The notes beneath the pieces are model-generated. The model worked only from the letters and a program-made list of their open reading frames with translations, ran no database searches and had not been told where the DNA came from. From contig CM075942.1 in assembly GCA_038030265.1 (NCBI GenBank), positions 1,116,001 to 1,180,000 of the forward strand: a DNA stretch of 64,000 nucleotides. The letters run 5' to 3'. This DNA is from Corythucha ciliata. Taxonomy: Eukaryota; Arthropoda; Insecta; Hemiptera; Tingidae. Within the stretch, counting starts at the first letter, position 1. The number at the start of each line of letters is the position of its first letter. Position numbers and translations under genes: made by a program. Below, in pieces: positions 10,395-22,071 of the stretch.

Positions 10395-13300
10395 AGCAGC
10401 CGCAGTTGAATATGAAGATTGGCCTAAATTGACCTTTGCACAAAGGTAGGGGCTCGAGGAGTGATCGGATCGGAATTTTGACGGTTTCCCTGGATTCCTC
10501 GGTGAAAAATCTAGGACCGACTATTTTTATTTTATTTTTTAAAGTCGAATTTGAGCCCAGCAGCCGCAGTTGAATATGAAGATTGGCCTAAATTGACCTT
10601 TGCACAAAGGTAGGGGCCTGAGGAGTGATCGGATCGGAATTTTGACGGTTTCCCTGGATTCCTCGGTGAAAAATCTAGGACCGACTATTTTTATTTTATT
10701 TTTTAAAGTCGAATTTGAGCCCAGCAGCCGCAGTTGAATATGAAGATTGGCCTAAATTGACCTTTGCACAAAGGTAGGGGCCTGAGGAGTGATCGGATCG
10801 GAATTTTGACGGTTTCCCTGGATTCCTCGGTGAAAAATCTAGGACCGACTATTTTTATTTTATTTTTTAAAGTCGAATTTGAGCCCAGCAGCCGCAGTTG
10901 AATATGAAGATTGGCCTAAATTGACCTTTGCACAAAGGTAGGGGCCTGAGGAGTGATCGGATCGGAATTTTGACGGTTTCCCTGGATTCCTCGGTGAAAA
11001 ATCTAGGACCGACTATTTTTATTTTATTTTTTAAAGTCGAATTTGAGCCCAGCAGCCGCAGTTGAATATGAAGATTGGCCTAAATTGACCTTTGCACAAA
11101 GGTAGGGGCCTGAGGAGTGATCGGATCGGAATTTTGACGGTTTCCCTGGATTCCTCGGTGAAAAATCTAGGACCGACTATTTTTATTTTATTTTTTAAAG
11201 TCGAATTTGAGCCCAGCAGCCGCAGTTGAATATGAAGATTGGCCTAAATTGACCTTTGCACAAAGGTAGGGGCCTGAGGAGTGATCGGATCGGAATTTTG
11301 ACGGTTTCCCTGGATTCCTCGGTGAAAAATCTAGGACCGACTATTTTTATTTTATTTTTTAAAGTCGAATTTGAGCCCAGCAGCCGCAGTTGAATATGAA
11401 GATTGGCCTAAATTGACCTTTGCACAAAGGTAGGGGCCTGAGGAGTGATCGGATCGGAATTTTGACGGTTTCCCTGGATTCCTCGGTGAAAAATCTAGGA
11501 CCGACTATTTTTATTTTATTTTTTAAAGTCGAATTTGAGCCCAGCAGCCGCAGTTGAATATGAAGATTGGCCTAAATTGACCTTTGCACAAAGGTAGGGG
11601 CCTGAGGAGTGATCGGATCGGAATTTTGACGGTTTCCCTGGATTCCTCGGTGAAAAATCTAGGACCGACTATTTTTATTTTATTTTTTAAAGTCGAATTT
11701 GAGCCCAGCAGCCGCAGTTGAATATGAAGATTGGCCTAAATTGACCTTTGCACAAAGGTAGGGGCCTGAGGAGTGATCGGATCGGAATTTTGACGGTTTC
11801 CCTGGATTCCTCGGTGAAAAATCTAGGACCGACTATTTTTATTTTATTTTTTAAAGTCGAATTTGAGCCCAGCAGCCGCAGTTGAATATGAAGATTGGCC
11901 TAAATTGACCTTTGCACAAAGGTAGGGGCCTGAGGAGTGATCGGATCGGAATTTTGACGGTTTCCCTGGATTCCTCGGTGAAAAATCTAGGACCGACTAT
12001 TTTTATTTTATTTTTTAAAGTCGAATTTGAGCCCAGCAGCCGCAGTTGAATATGAAGATTGGCCTAAATTGACCTTTGCACAAAGGTAGGGGCCTGAGGA
12101 GTGATCGGATCGGAATTTTGACGGTTTCCCTGGATTCCTCGGTGAAAAATCTAGGACCGACTATTTTTATTTTATTTTTTAAAGTCGAATTTGAGCCCAG
12201 CAGCCGCAGTTGAATATGAAGATTGGCCTAAATTGACCTTTGCACAAAGGTAGGGGCCTGAGGAGTGATCGGATCGGAATTTTGACGGTTTCCCTGGATT
12301 CCTCGGTGAAAAATCTAGGACCGACTATTTTTATTTTATTTTTTAAAGTCGAATTTGAGCCCAGCAGCCGCAGTTGAATATGAAGATTGGCCTAAATTGA
12401 CCTTTGCACAAAGGTAGGGGCCTGAGGAGTGATCGGATCGGAATTTTGACGGTTTCCCTGGATTCCTCGGTGAAAAATCTAGGACCGACTATTTTTATTT
12501 TATTTTTTAAAGTCGAATTTGAGCCCAGCAGCCGCAGTTGAATATGAAGATTGGCCTAAATTGACCTTTGCACAAAGGTAGGGGCCTGAGGAGTGATCGG
12601 ATCGGAATTTTGACGGTTTCCCTGGATTCCTCGGTGAAAAATCTAGGACCGACTATTTTTATTTTATTTTTTAAAGTCGAATTTGAGCCCAGCAGCCGCA
12701 GTTGAATATGAAGATTGGCCTAAATTGACCTTTGCACAAAGGTAGGGGCCTGAGGAGTGATCGGATCGGAATTTTGACGGTTTCCCTGGATTCCTCGGTG
12801 AAAAATCTAGGACCGACTATTTTTATTTTATTTTTTAAAGTCGAATTTGAGCCCAGCAGCCGCAGTTGAATATGAAGATTGGCCTAAATTGACCTTTGCA
12901 CAAAGGTAGGGGCCTGAGGAGTGATCGGATCGGAATTTTGACGGTTTCCCTGGATTCCTCGGTGAAAAATCTAGGACCGACTATTTTTATTTTATTTTTT
13001 AAAGTCGAATTTGAGCCCAGCAGCCGCAGTTGAATATGAAGATTGGCCTAAATTGACCTTTGCACAAAGGTAGGGGCCTGAGGAGTGATCGGATCGGAAT
13101 TTTGACGGTTTCCCTGGATTCCTCGGTGAAAAATCTAGGACCGACTATTTTTATTTTATTTTTTAAAGTCGAATTTGAGCCCAGCAGCCGCAGTTGAATA
13201 TGAAGATTGGCCTAAATTGACCTTTGCACAAAGGTAGGGGCCTGAGGAGTGATCGGATCGGAATTTTGACGGTTTCCCTGGATTCCTCGGTGAAAAATCT

Positions 13301-15720
13301 AGGACCGACTATTTTTATTTTATTTTTTAAAGTCGAATTTGAGCCCAGCAGCCGCAGTTGAATATGAAGATTGGCCTAAATTGACCTTTGCACAAAGGTA
13401 GGGGCCTGAGGAGTGATCGGATCGGAATTTTGACGGTTTCCCTGGATTCCTCGGTGAAAAATCTAGGACCGACTATTTTTATTTTATTTTTTAAAGTCGA
13501 ATTTGAGCCCAGCAGCCGCAGTTGAATATGAAGATTGGCCTAAATTGACCTTTGCACAAAGGTAGGGGCCTGAGGAGTGATCGGATCGGAATTTTGACGG
13601 TTTCCCTGGATTCCTCGGTGAAAAATCTAGGACCGACTATTTTTATTTTATTTTTTAAAGTCGAATTTGAGCCCAGCAGCCGCAGTTGAATATGAAGATT
13701 GGCCTAAATTGACCTTTGCACAAAGGTAGGGGCCTGAGGAGTGATCGGATCGGAATTTTGACGGTTTCCCTGGATTCCTCGGTGAAAAATCTAGGACCGA
13801 CTATTTTTATTTTATTTTTTAAAGTCGAATTTGAGCCCAGCAGCCGCAGTTGAATATGAAGATTGGCCTAAATTGACCTTTGCACAAAGGTAGGGGCCTG
13901 AGGAGTGATCGGATCGGAATTTTGACGGTTTCCCTGGATTCCTCGGTGAAAAATCTAGGACCGACTATTTTTATTTTATTTTTTAAAGTCGAATTTGAGC
14001 CCAGCAGCCGCAGTTGAATATGAAGATTGGCCTAAATTGACCTTTGCACAAAGGTAGGGGCCTGAGGAGTGATCGGATCGGAATTTTGACGGTTTCCCTG
14101 GATTCCTCGGTGAAAAATCTAGGACCGACTATTTTTATTTTATTTTTTAAAGTCGAATTTGAGCCCAGCAGCCGCAGTTGAATATGAAGATTGGCCTAAA
14201 TTGACCTTTGCACAAAGGTAGGGGCCTGAGGAGTGATCGGATCGGAATTTTGACGGTTTCCCTGGATTCCTCGGTGAAAAATCTAGGACCGACTATTTTT
14301 ATTTTATTTTTTAAAGTCGAATTTGAGCCCAGCAGCCGCAGTTGAATATGAAGATTGGCCTAAATTGACCTTTGCACAAAGGTAGGGGCCTGAGGAGTGA
14401 TCGGATCGGAATTTTGACGGTTTCCCTGGATTCCTCGGTGAAAAATCTAGGACCGACTATTTTTATTTTATTTTTTAAAGTCGAATTTGAGCCCAGCAGC
14501 CGCAGTTGAATATGAAGATTGGCCTAAATTGACCTTTGCACAAAGGTAGGGGCCTGAGGAGTGATCGGATCGGAATTTTGACGGTTTCCCTGGATTCCTC
14601 GGTGAAAAATCTAGGACCGACTATTTTTATTTTATTTTTTAAAGTCGAATTTGAGCCCAGCAGCCGCAGTTGAATATGAAGATTGGCCTAAATTGACCTT
14701 TGCACAAAGGTAGGGGCCTGAGGACTGATCGGATCGGAATTTTGACGGTTTCCCTGGATTCCTCGGTGAAAAATCTAGGACCGACTATTTTTATTTTATT
14801 TTTTAAAGTCGAATTTGAGCCCAGCAGCCGCAGTTGAATATGAAGATTGGCCTAAATTGACCTTTGCACAAAGGTAGGGGCCTGAGGAGTGATCGGATCG
14901 GAATTTTGACGGTTTCCCTGGATTCCTCGGTGAAAAATCTAGGACCGACTATTTTTATTTTATTTTTTAAAGTCGAATTTGAGCCCAGCAGCCGCAGTTG
15001 AATATGAAGATTGGCCTAAATTGACCTTTGCACAAAGGTAGGGGCCGAGGAGTGATCGGATCGGAATTTTGACGGTTTCCCTGGATTCCTCGGTGAAAAA
15101 TCTAGGACCGACTATTTTTATTTTATTTTTTAAAGTCGAATTTGAGCCCAGCAGCCGCAGTTGAATATGAAGATTGGCCTAAATTGACCTTTGCACAAAG
15201 GTAGGGGCCTGAGGACTGATCGGATCGGAATTTTGACGGTTTCCCTTGATTCCTCGGTGAAAAATCTAGGACCGACTATTTTTATTTTATTTTTTAAAGT
15301 CGAATTTGAGCCCAGCAGCCGCAGTTGAATATGAAGATTGGCCTAAATTGACCTTTGCACAAAGGTAGTGGCCTGAGGAGTGATCGGATCGGAATTTTGA
15401 CGGTTTCCCTGGATTCCTCGGTGAAAAATCTAGGACCGACTATTTTTATTTTATTTTTTAAAGTCGAATTTGAGCCCAGCAGCCGCAGTTGAATATGAAA
15501 ATTGGCCTAAATTGACCTTGGCACAAAGGTAGGGGCCCGAGGAGTGATCGGATCGGAATTTTGACGGTTTCCCTGGATTCCTCGGTGAAAAATCTAGGAC
15601 CGACTATTTTTATTAAGTTTTTTAAAGTCGAATTTGAGCCCAGCAGCCGCAGTTGAATATGAAGATTGGCCTAAATTGACCTTTGCACAAAAGTAGGGGC
15701 CCGAGGAGTGATCAGACCGG
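10395..15720 (+). repeat. left array: about 33 copies of a 164-bp unit
   Basis: The phrase CGCAGTTGAATATGAAG recurs every 164 bp from 10401 to 15649, giving 32 intervals and a partial last copy. Almost all are exactly 164; one is 163 (near 15046) and one is 165 (near 15615). Units are nearly identical over most of the array. Changes gather at the inner end: GGACTGATC near 14724 and 15214, CCCTTGATT near 15243, GGTAGTGG near 15365, CCTTGGCAC near 15517. The outermost unit alone has GGGGCTCGAGG where the others have GGGGCCTGAGG. The unit has no long open frame. Confidence 0.95.
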
Positions 15721-16791
15721 AAACCTGGAGGATGCTATTTTTCAAAAACTGGCTTTTGTATGATTCGGCAACATGGGCGTATCTACGCATGCTAATAAAT
15801 ACACTAATGCTCATAAGTAGGTGTTTTCATTCTTTTTTTTATGAGTAAATGTAATATTTGACGAAAAGAAGAAAAAATACGAATTGTGGGTCATCTTTTC
15901 AAGCATGAACTTTATTATGAGACTTGGAGTACTGCTAGGATACATACATTTTTCAAATTCCATTTTTGAAATCTTCAATATAAAATTTAGAGGGTTTTCC
16001 TTAAGTACTATTTTGCTAGCTATGATTTTAAAAGCTTTGTATTGTTTAGTGGGTATTCCTTTTAAATCTACTTTATGTATTCATATAAATAAGTGTGTGT
16101 TTTCGCATGTTCATGGGTATAATAATTAATAAGGTACAACTTAATTTTCTTTAACTTTAGCTCCAGTAGAATTCCGTTGGGCGATTATAGCTGGCTAGAC
16201 AATTCCGTAACACGCATTATGCGTACGAGGGCTTCCAAGGGGAAATTAAATGGTGGTGCAGGCCGGCGCACGCTTTTTTCTGTGATGAATTCTCCTTTAC
16301 TACGTTTCTTCCTGAAATACTGTTGATGTTGCACTTTTCTTCTTCTCTTTCTTATTCTTCTTTTATGTGACGCCGACTATCTTGCTCGCTAATACTGGTG
16401 ATGCTTCCTTGTGCATTTGTTATAGAAGAGGGGACGACTTCCCTCCCTAACAGTCTCTCATCACTAATTGTTTTCCCCGGTTACTCGTAATTTTCGTTTC
16501 ACTGGTGGGTGGTTTCTTTTACTTTTCTCTCTACCTATTGAATATAACCGCATGTGGGTGAGTTATTCATATCATTAGATCATTACAATATTTTTTTGGT
16601 GTACGGAGTAGTTAGATTTATTGTTTTCCTTTCGTTATTTCGCTTAAGTTATACTTAAATTTAGTTGTAGCTTTCATTTGTATATTGTTTTTAAACCCTT
16701 TACCCCCTTTAAACCCCAACCCCCCCCCCTAATTCCCTAATAACCCTTAATTTTTTTTTTCAAGTTTAATTTTGGTTCGTTTCTGTTCATT
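15721..16791 (+). other. interior spacer before the transposase gene
   Basis: AT-rich sequence between the inner end of the left array and the start codon. It should hold the promoter of the transposase gene, but I cannot point to a firm TATA box or initiator. A poly-C run lies near 16721-16730. A small frame at 15884-16129 has no recognisable features and a non-ATG start. Confidence 0.45.
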
Positions 16792-19700
16792 ATGAAAAAA
16801 TCACAAATCAAGCGTTTGGCTGAGCTCATAGTAGCTGAAGCTGGGATTGTTGATTCGTCACATGCCGTCCCTCATGTTGTTATTGAACGCGTGTTATCCA
16901 AGCTGAAGTTTCGTAAAGGTCGAAAAGAAAAAATTAAAAAAGGATTGTATTTTTTGTTTTCGAAAAAAAAAATTGGGAGTGCAGTTAAAGATAAATCTGT
17001 CTCTGAGTCACGTTTCCAACAAACAGCGGAGTTACTTTGCTCCGATGTTGACGGAAGTGTCCTGAATGGTGTAAGTGATGGGGATGGTCGTCGTCGTGCA
17101 GCTTCGATGAAGGAGAGTATTGTTCCCTCTGTCTCTGAAACAGCATATACCAAACAATCCACGAATACCACGGTAGTTTCACTCAATAATGAGCCTCTGG
17201 TGTTGACCGAAGCTCACAAATTGGACTCGATGTTTCGTCCCCAGCCCGTAAGTGACGAAATCATACCCCAGGGTAATGACGAAGTCAACAATGGAATACA
17301 TGATCAATTTATTTCAAACAAAGATAAAAATTCACTATCCGCTATTGGAGTGGCAAGTATCACGTTTCCCAGCAATGGTACTGTGGGTTCATTTCATGAG
17401 GAGCCTCCCCTTTCCAGTGGACAAATTTGCTCTGCTAACGAGCTGAAAGATGATTGTCATGAGTCCAGAAGACCCCAATTTATCCGAGAGTTACGCTTCC
17501 AATCCGACACGGTAGATAGGCCTGACAATGTCGATGAATCGAATAACGGTCCAAAAAAACGTAAAAATATTCAAAATAACTTGGAAACTCTTAATATCAG
17601 TAATTTTCTCTCTGAGGCCCTTGTTACTTCATTTAATGAGGAACCAACGACTTCAGGAAAACAGCACTTTTTGGTCGATGAGACAGAAAAAAAAATTGAT
17701 GTCCCTATGGAATGCGGTGCCCCCAACCAAGAGGCAAAGCGCAACAAAATTACCGTCAAAGGTCAGGTTTCATCCTCTGAAACGCTGGTCATTCCGGAAA
17801 ACTTTTGGCAAAAATATCATTCTTTATCGGGTCGTTTGCTTTCTGGATGGTCTGATGCTCTTAATGTGATTTTTGAGGAAAAGTTTTCCTGTGTACTCAG
17901 CTTTCGGTACCACAAGTACAAACCTTCTGTTCAGAAAAAAGGAAAAACGTTTCTCGCAACCGCTAGATGCAAGCATACCGGTTGCCGGCATTTCAGTTTT
18001 TTTACAACTTCTCCAATAACGAGGAAAGAAGACGTCGAGATAATAGTTGAAATTTCGGGTGACTTGCGACACGGCGTAGAAAGACATAGACGATTCGTCA
18101 AAGGGGAGAACAGAGATGCGCTAAAGAAAGACTTGCTTAACGCTGCCCCAACAGTCGTGGCTCTTGACCGACTCGAAACTGCTTCGATTGAAAGAATTGA
18201 TGAAGGCAACCTCAATCAGTGTCCATCGACGACAATCCTTCGGAAAATGGCGTCGGAAGCGTACAAGTCTGATGACTTAAGTGACGACCTATTCAAGGCT
18301 TTAACGTTGCTACAGGAGAAATACGAGGAATCTTCTGACTGGCAAGGGAAGTATTTAAACGGCTACATACGAAGCCTGTCGTACTCCCCTTTCGTCGTTC
18401 GAATGATGTCGGAAAAGCAAATAAATTATCTCGTTTCCATGACAAAAACGAAAAATGTATCTGCTTACTTTGACGCCACAGGGACCATAATAGCGAAACC
18501 ACCATGGGTCCAAAAAAAGATTTACTATTACGCCTTGATCCTTCCCGGAGGGAGAGACTACGGCCCAGTACCAATAGCCGAAATGATATCTTCAGAACAT
18601 AATATCCCGACTATTAACCATTTTTTCAATCAAACGATTTACGATATTCGAAGAATATCGTCGAAAGCTTTGAGCAGGCTGAAGAAGGTGGAGGTCGATT
18701 TTTCTTATGCCTTGCTGCAAAGTATTTGCCTCAGTTTCAACAAATTCGATTTAGCGGGATACTTGCAGTACTCGTGGAATTGGTTATGTTACCCAAACTC
18801 ACTTGACTACATGCTAGAACCGATTACACTCGTCCACATTTGTTCAAGTCATTTCATTAAACGAGGCATTGGCAAAATTAATAAATTAACGAAAAATAAT
18901 CGAATCAGATTATTTGCATCCAAACTCCTTGGACTTCTAATAAATACTTCATCAATGGACGAAGCCAGAAACGTATTGGAGGATGCAATTATTCTCTTTG
19001 GCTCTCCAATGAAAAGTGACGATTTCAATAATGCCTTGGAAAGTGTTGCTAAAGGAGATATAACTGCCTATCGACTCGATGAAGTTCATTGGAATGACTC
19101 GCGCCCGACTCCAGTGACTCTTACCAAGCGGAAAGAGCTGCTGAAGTCATCTCCTTTTGCCATTCATTTTTCTACACAGTGCCAAAAAATCATTGCGGCT
19201 TTGAATGATTCAATGACGTCGGAAGTCAACGAGTTTTACCTCGATGGCTTTATAGATTACATAGTTAGGAAACTTCTTCCGCTGTACCCCTTATGGTCGG
19301 GAGTCCTTCTGCGTCCAATTTTCCAAAAAGTTCGAGATTCCAACGCGTCTATAGAGAATTGGAATAAATTGATTAAAAAGGATTTGTTCAAAGGCAAAAT
19401 GCGACGTCTTTGCCCACGATTTGTTTCACGCTGCGCTTCTGTAATCAAGGCTCGCATTCTTTTTGCGACGAAAAATTTAACTACCACGCGCATAGAGAAA
19501 AATCGCCTTAGTCAAAGTAGAAAAGGTGTAGTCCAGAGGAAGAACCGTGACGTTAAATCCACACGCAAAGTTACGAAAAGAACACGTGCTTGTAACACCA
19601 AAAAAACAACTAGTCCAAGTCATAATATTTCGCGCGATAGTGGATTGAACATAACCCTGGCGGAAGAGACTTGGAAAGATTGTAAAGCAAAGGGCAATTA

Positions 19701-20961
19701 TTTCAAAAACATACCAAATACTTATTTAAATAAGGTTCAAGCGACCTCTGGAACTCCTCCGCCTGCTCTGCAAGTCGATACAATTGCTTTGACTAGTACG
19801 CCATGCGTGAACAAATCGGTTCGAGTTCTTTTCGATTGTTCTCCCATAAAACTAGACGAGAAAGAACAGCCAACAGAATTCCCAAGTTTACGTGTGGAAG
19901 TTTCGCCTTCATCGAAGCTGGTCTTTCGTGGTGCAAGAAAAGGCAGAAGGGAAGCCAAGCCAACAAAGAAAGTGTGCGATGACACATTCGAGTGGAGGCT
20001 TAGCCATAATAAGCCGTTCACAGTGTTTGGGAGACCCTTTTATCCCTCAAACCTCTCTTGCTTGACCAGTACTTCGCTTTCCGATGTATCCAAGTACTTG
20101 ACCGACAGTGTCTTGGACGTATATTTGCCGATACTGTGTGACACGTACAGTTCTTTTAATTCGAGTATCAGAGTTTTCCCGGCTGAAAGTTTCGTAATGC
20201 ATTCTGCGTTTGATGGAAACTTTCATGTAGGACTATCATCACTTGTAGCTTATCGTATTGCCACAGATTTCGACATAGCACTTTTCCCTGTGTTCCGGAT
20301 GAACCACATAACCCTTCTCGTAGTCGTACATAAGCTCCGTCTCGTCATATATCTAGACAGCTTTGGAGGAACTGGTGAAGAAGCGATGATAGGCCTCATG
20401 AAATTTTATAAAGCTTCGTTGGAGTATGCGGGTAAGTCGTTCGAAATCAGTGAATGGACTCTTCTCAGTCCAAGTGATACTCCTAAGCAAAGAAATGGGT
20501 ATGACTGTGGGGTGTATTCGATCATGTTCGCCGAAGTTCTCCTATCACGATCAATAAAAGTAGTTGATTACCATCTTTCTAATACAATGCATATATACAG
20601 ATCCGAAATACACGGTAATATTATGAAATATTTGAAAGGTCCACCCTTACCTCCACAGAGGTATTTTGGGATTCATAAAAACTTAAAAAATGTTGTCGAA
20701 CCTGTATTTGAAAGGGAGTACCTCGTTAAGAAAGCTCAATACGGCTTTACGGACATAGTTCATTTTCTTTCCGACATTTTGAATAACTTGTGGGAGGATG
20801 AGTCACTCATTTGTGGTTTGAAGGAAAGTTGTTTACAAGATGGTGGTAAAATGGTTCAGTGTTCTTTATGTTGCCATTGGTTTCACTTATTGTGCTTAGG
20901 ACTTACAGGAAACAGTCGTTTGCCGTCAAAGTTTTTGTGCAGCAAGTGTAAGCCTGCGTAG
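16792..20961 (+). CDS. FB-NOF-like transposase with Ulp1-like protease and PHD finger
   Basis: A single exon of 1389 codons with ATG at 16792. Residues 1-330 are low in motifs. From about 338 a Cys/His-bearing region leads into an RNase H-like core: D561 in YFDATG, D636 in VEVDFSY, a CxxH pair C684/H687 as in Mutator-like transposases, and a candidate glutamate E855 in SNASIENW. A basic stretch follows (about 900-950). The C-terminal part carries a Ulp1/C48-like cysteine protease: H1172 in NHITLL, D1189 in YLDSFGG, Q1233 and C1239 in NGYDCGVY. The last 55 residues form a PHD-like zinc finger (CSLC, HWFHLLC, FLCSKC). The protein probably cuts and moves the surrounding element; the protease may act on SUMO or ubiquitin-like conjugates (inference). 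The frame is intact, which suggests recent activity. Confidence 0.88.
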   Translation: MKKSQIKRLAELIVAEAGIVDSSHAVPHVVIERVLSKLKFRKGRKEKIKKGLYFLFSKKKIGSAVKDKSVSESRFQQTAELLCSDVDGSVLNGVSDGDGRRRAASMKESIVPSVSETAYTKQSTNTTVVSLNNEPLVLTEAHKLDSMFRPQPVSDEIIPQGNDEVNNGIHDQFISNKDKNSLSAIGVASITFPSNGTVGSFHEEPPLSSGQICSANELKDDCHESRRPQFIRELRFQSDTVDRPDNVDESNNGPKKRKNIQNNLETLNISNFLSEALVTSFNEEPTTSGKQHFLVDETEKKIDVPMECGAPNQEAKRNKITVKGQVSSSETLVIPENFWQKYHSLSGRLLSGWSDALNVIFEEKFSCVLSFRYHKYKPSVQKKGKTFLATARCKHTGCRHFSFFTTSPITRKEDVEIIVEISGDLRHGVERHRRFVKGENRDALKKDLLNAAPTVVALDRLETASIERIDEGNLNQCPSTTILRKMASEAYKSDDLSDDLFKALTLLQEKYEESSDWQGKYLNGYIRSLSYSPFVVRMMSEKQINYLVSMTKTKNVSAYFDATGTIIAKPPWVQKKIYYYALILPGGRDYGPVPIAEMISSEHNIPTINHFFNQTIYDIRRISSKALSRLKKVEVDFSYALLQSICLSFNKFDLAGYLQYSWNWLCYPNSLDYMLEPITLVHICSSHFIKRGIGKINKLTKNNRIRLFASKLLGLLINTSSMDEARNVLEDAIILFGSPMKSDDFNNALESVAKGDITAYRLDEVHWNDSRPTPVTLTKRKELLKSSPFAIHFSTQCQKIIAALNDSMTSEVNEFYLDGFIDYIVRKLLPLYPLWSGVLLRPIFQKVRDSNASIENWNKLIKKDLFKGKMRRLCPRFVSRCASVIKARILFATKNLTTTRIEKNRLSQSRKGVVQRKNRDVKSTRKVTKRTRACNTKKTTSPSHNISRDSGLNITLAEETWKDCKAKGNYFKNIPNTYLNKVQATSGTPPPALQVDTIALTSTPCVNKSVRVLFDCSPIKLDEKEQPTEFPSLRVEVSPSSKLVFRGARKGRREAKPTKKVCDDTFEWRLSHNKPFTVFGRPFYPSNLSCLTSTSLSDVSKYLTDSVLDVYLPILCDTYSSFNSSIRVFPAESFVMHSAFDGNFHVGLSSLVAYRIATDFDIALFPVFRMNHITLLVVVHKLRLVIYLDSFGGTGEEAMIGLMKFYKASLEYAGKSFEISEWTLLSPSDTPKQRNGYDCGVYSIMFAEVLLSRSIKVVDYHLSNTMHIYRSEIHGNIMKYLKGPPLPPQRYFGIHKNLKNVVEPVFEREYLVKKAQYGFTDIVHFLSDILNNLWEDESLICGLKESCLQDGGKMVQCSLCCHWFHLLCLGLTGNSRLPSKFLCSKCKPA

Positions 20962-22069
20962 TAGTTTTTCGTCATTTATTGGTGGATTAGGCCTCTTGGG
21001 GAAACCACTCTAAAAAAAACGCGCCGAATCCGATGGGGAGGAATTTAACAGCGGGAAAATGTCAGGATCATTCTGTACTTAAAGCACCGCATTAAACCTT
21101 CCCCGCAGGTGAACTCTACCCCATGGGTGGTGTGGAAATGAGTGGAAATTGAGCTTCCACACGAGTTACTTGAATATCATGCCGAGTTCCGCGGGCTGCT
21201 TGAGCGCGTAGCAGACTTCGCGCCCGTCTATACTGACGGCTCACGGCTGGACACGGGTGTTCGTTGTGTCATAGTCCTGTCTACTATTGGATACTTGCAC
21301 GCCGTAATAACAATTATAATGGCATACGCGTCGATCTCCTTAACGTCTTACAGAATAAATCTATTTCTCCGGGAGTCCGTTCAACTTTAGGTCTGTTCCA
21401 TTGGTTCTATTGGTAGGGTTCACTGCCTGAGACAAGTTGCTCAGGCTGCTCAAGCTGCGCCTTGACTCCCCCCCCCTCCCAATAACGTCGTTAGGATGGG
21501 TTTGACCCATAACAATACCTTACCGAATATAATTTAAAAAAAAAAACTGGTCTCACGGCTTTTGCAAAGTTTGGGATTTTTTTATTATTTCTTATGTCGA
21601 GGCCATAGCTTGTACCACTAGGTTTTTCAAGTATAGCGGCAGGGCTTTCGTCCCGACCTCCCGACCCCCCAGAATCCAAAACGGCTAAGAACAGGAGGTA
21701 ACAGGAGTTTTCCCGATATTTCCTTTGTCCACGAAATCGTTTGTTTCTGATTATGTTTCCGTTTATATTTATGATGACGAAGACGTTGACACCCCCTAAT
21801 AGTCAGTTGCCTTTCGGCCGCAGGGTTTACGGGAGCTATGTCCGCTGCAGTGACCCTTCCGTTCTTGTCCTTCTGATTCTAGCTTATGGGCGATTAAGCC
21901 ACGACAGAGACTAGCTGTTCAAAACGAACCCAAATACGGAAAATGTACACCCGCATTATAGGAAGGCAAAAGCTTATAATATTCTTTTTCGGAATTGGCC
22001 AGAAAGCTCCGGACGAAAGCCCCGTCGCCAACCCGATACTCCCTCGATTTCCTAATAAAATTTTAATAG
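20962..22069 (+). other. interior spacer after the transposase gene
   Basis: No gene of its own is seen, apart from an RNase H relic at 21145-21300. C-rich homopolymer runs lie near 21469-21479. The rest looks like decayed, unassigned sequence. Confidence 0.4.
21145..21300 (+). pseudogene. RNase H fragment of a non-LTR element
   Basis: The conceptual protein includes FAPVYTDGSRLDTGVRCVIV, which matches the first strand of retrotransposon RNase H domains (YTDGS carrying the first catalytic aspartate). The similarity stops after about 50 residues. A tiny relic inside the fold-back element. Confidence 0.5.
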
Positions 22070-22071
22070 TA

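Noticed and set aside
10395..15720. Regular array that might be called CRISPR
   Set aside because: The 164-bp units are contiguous with no unique spacers, no cas genes are near, and the genome is eukaryotic.
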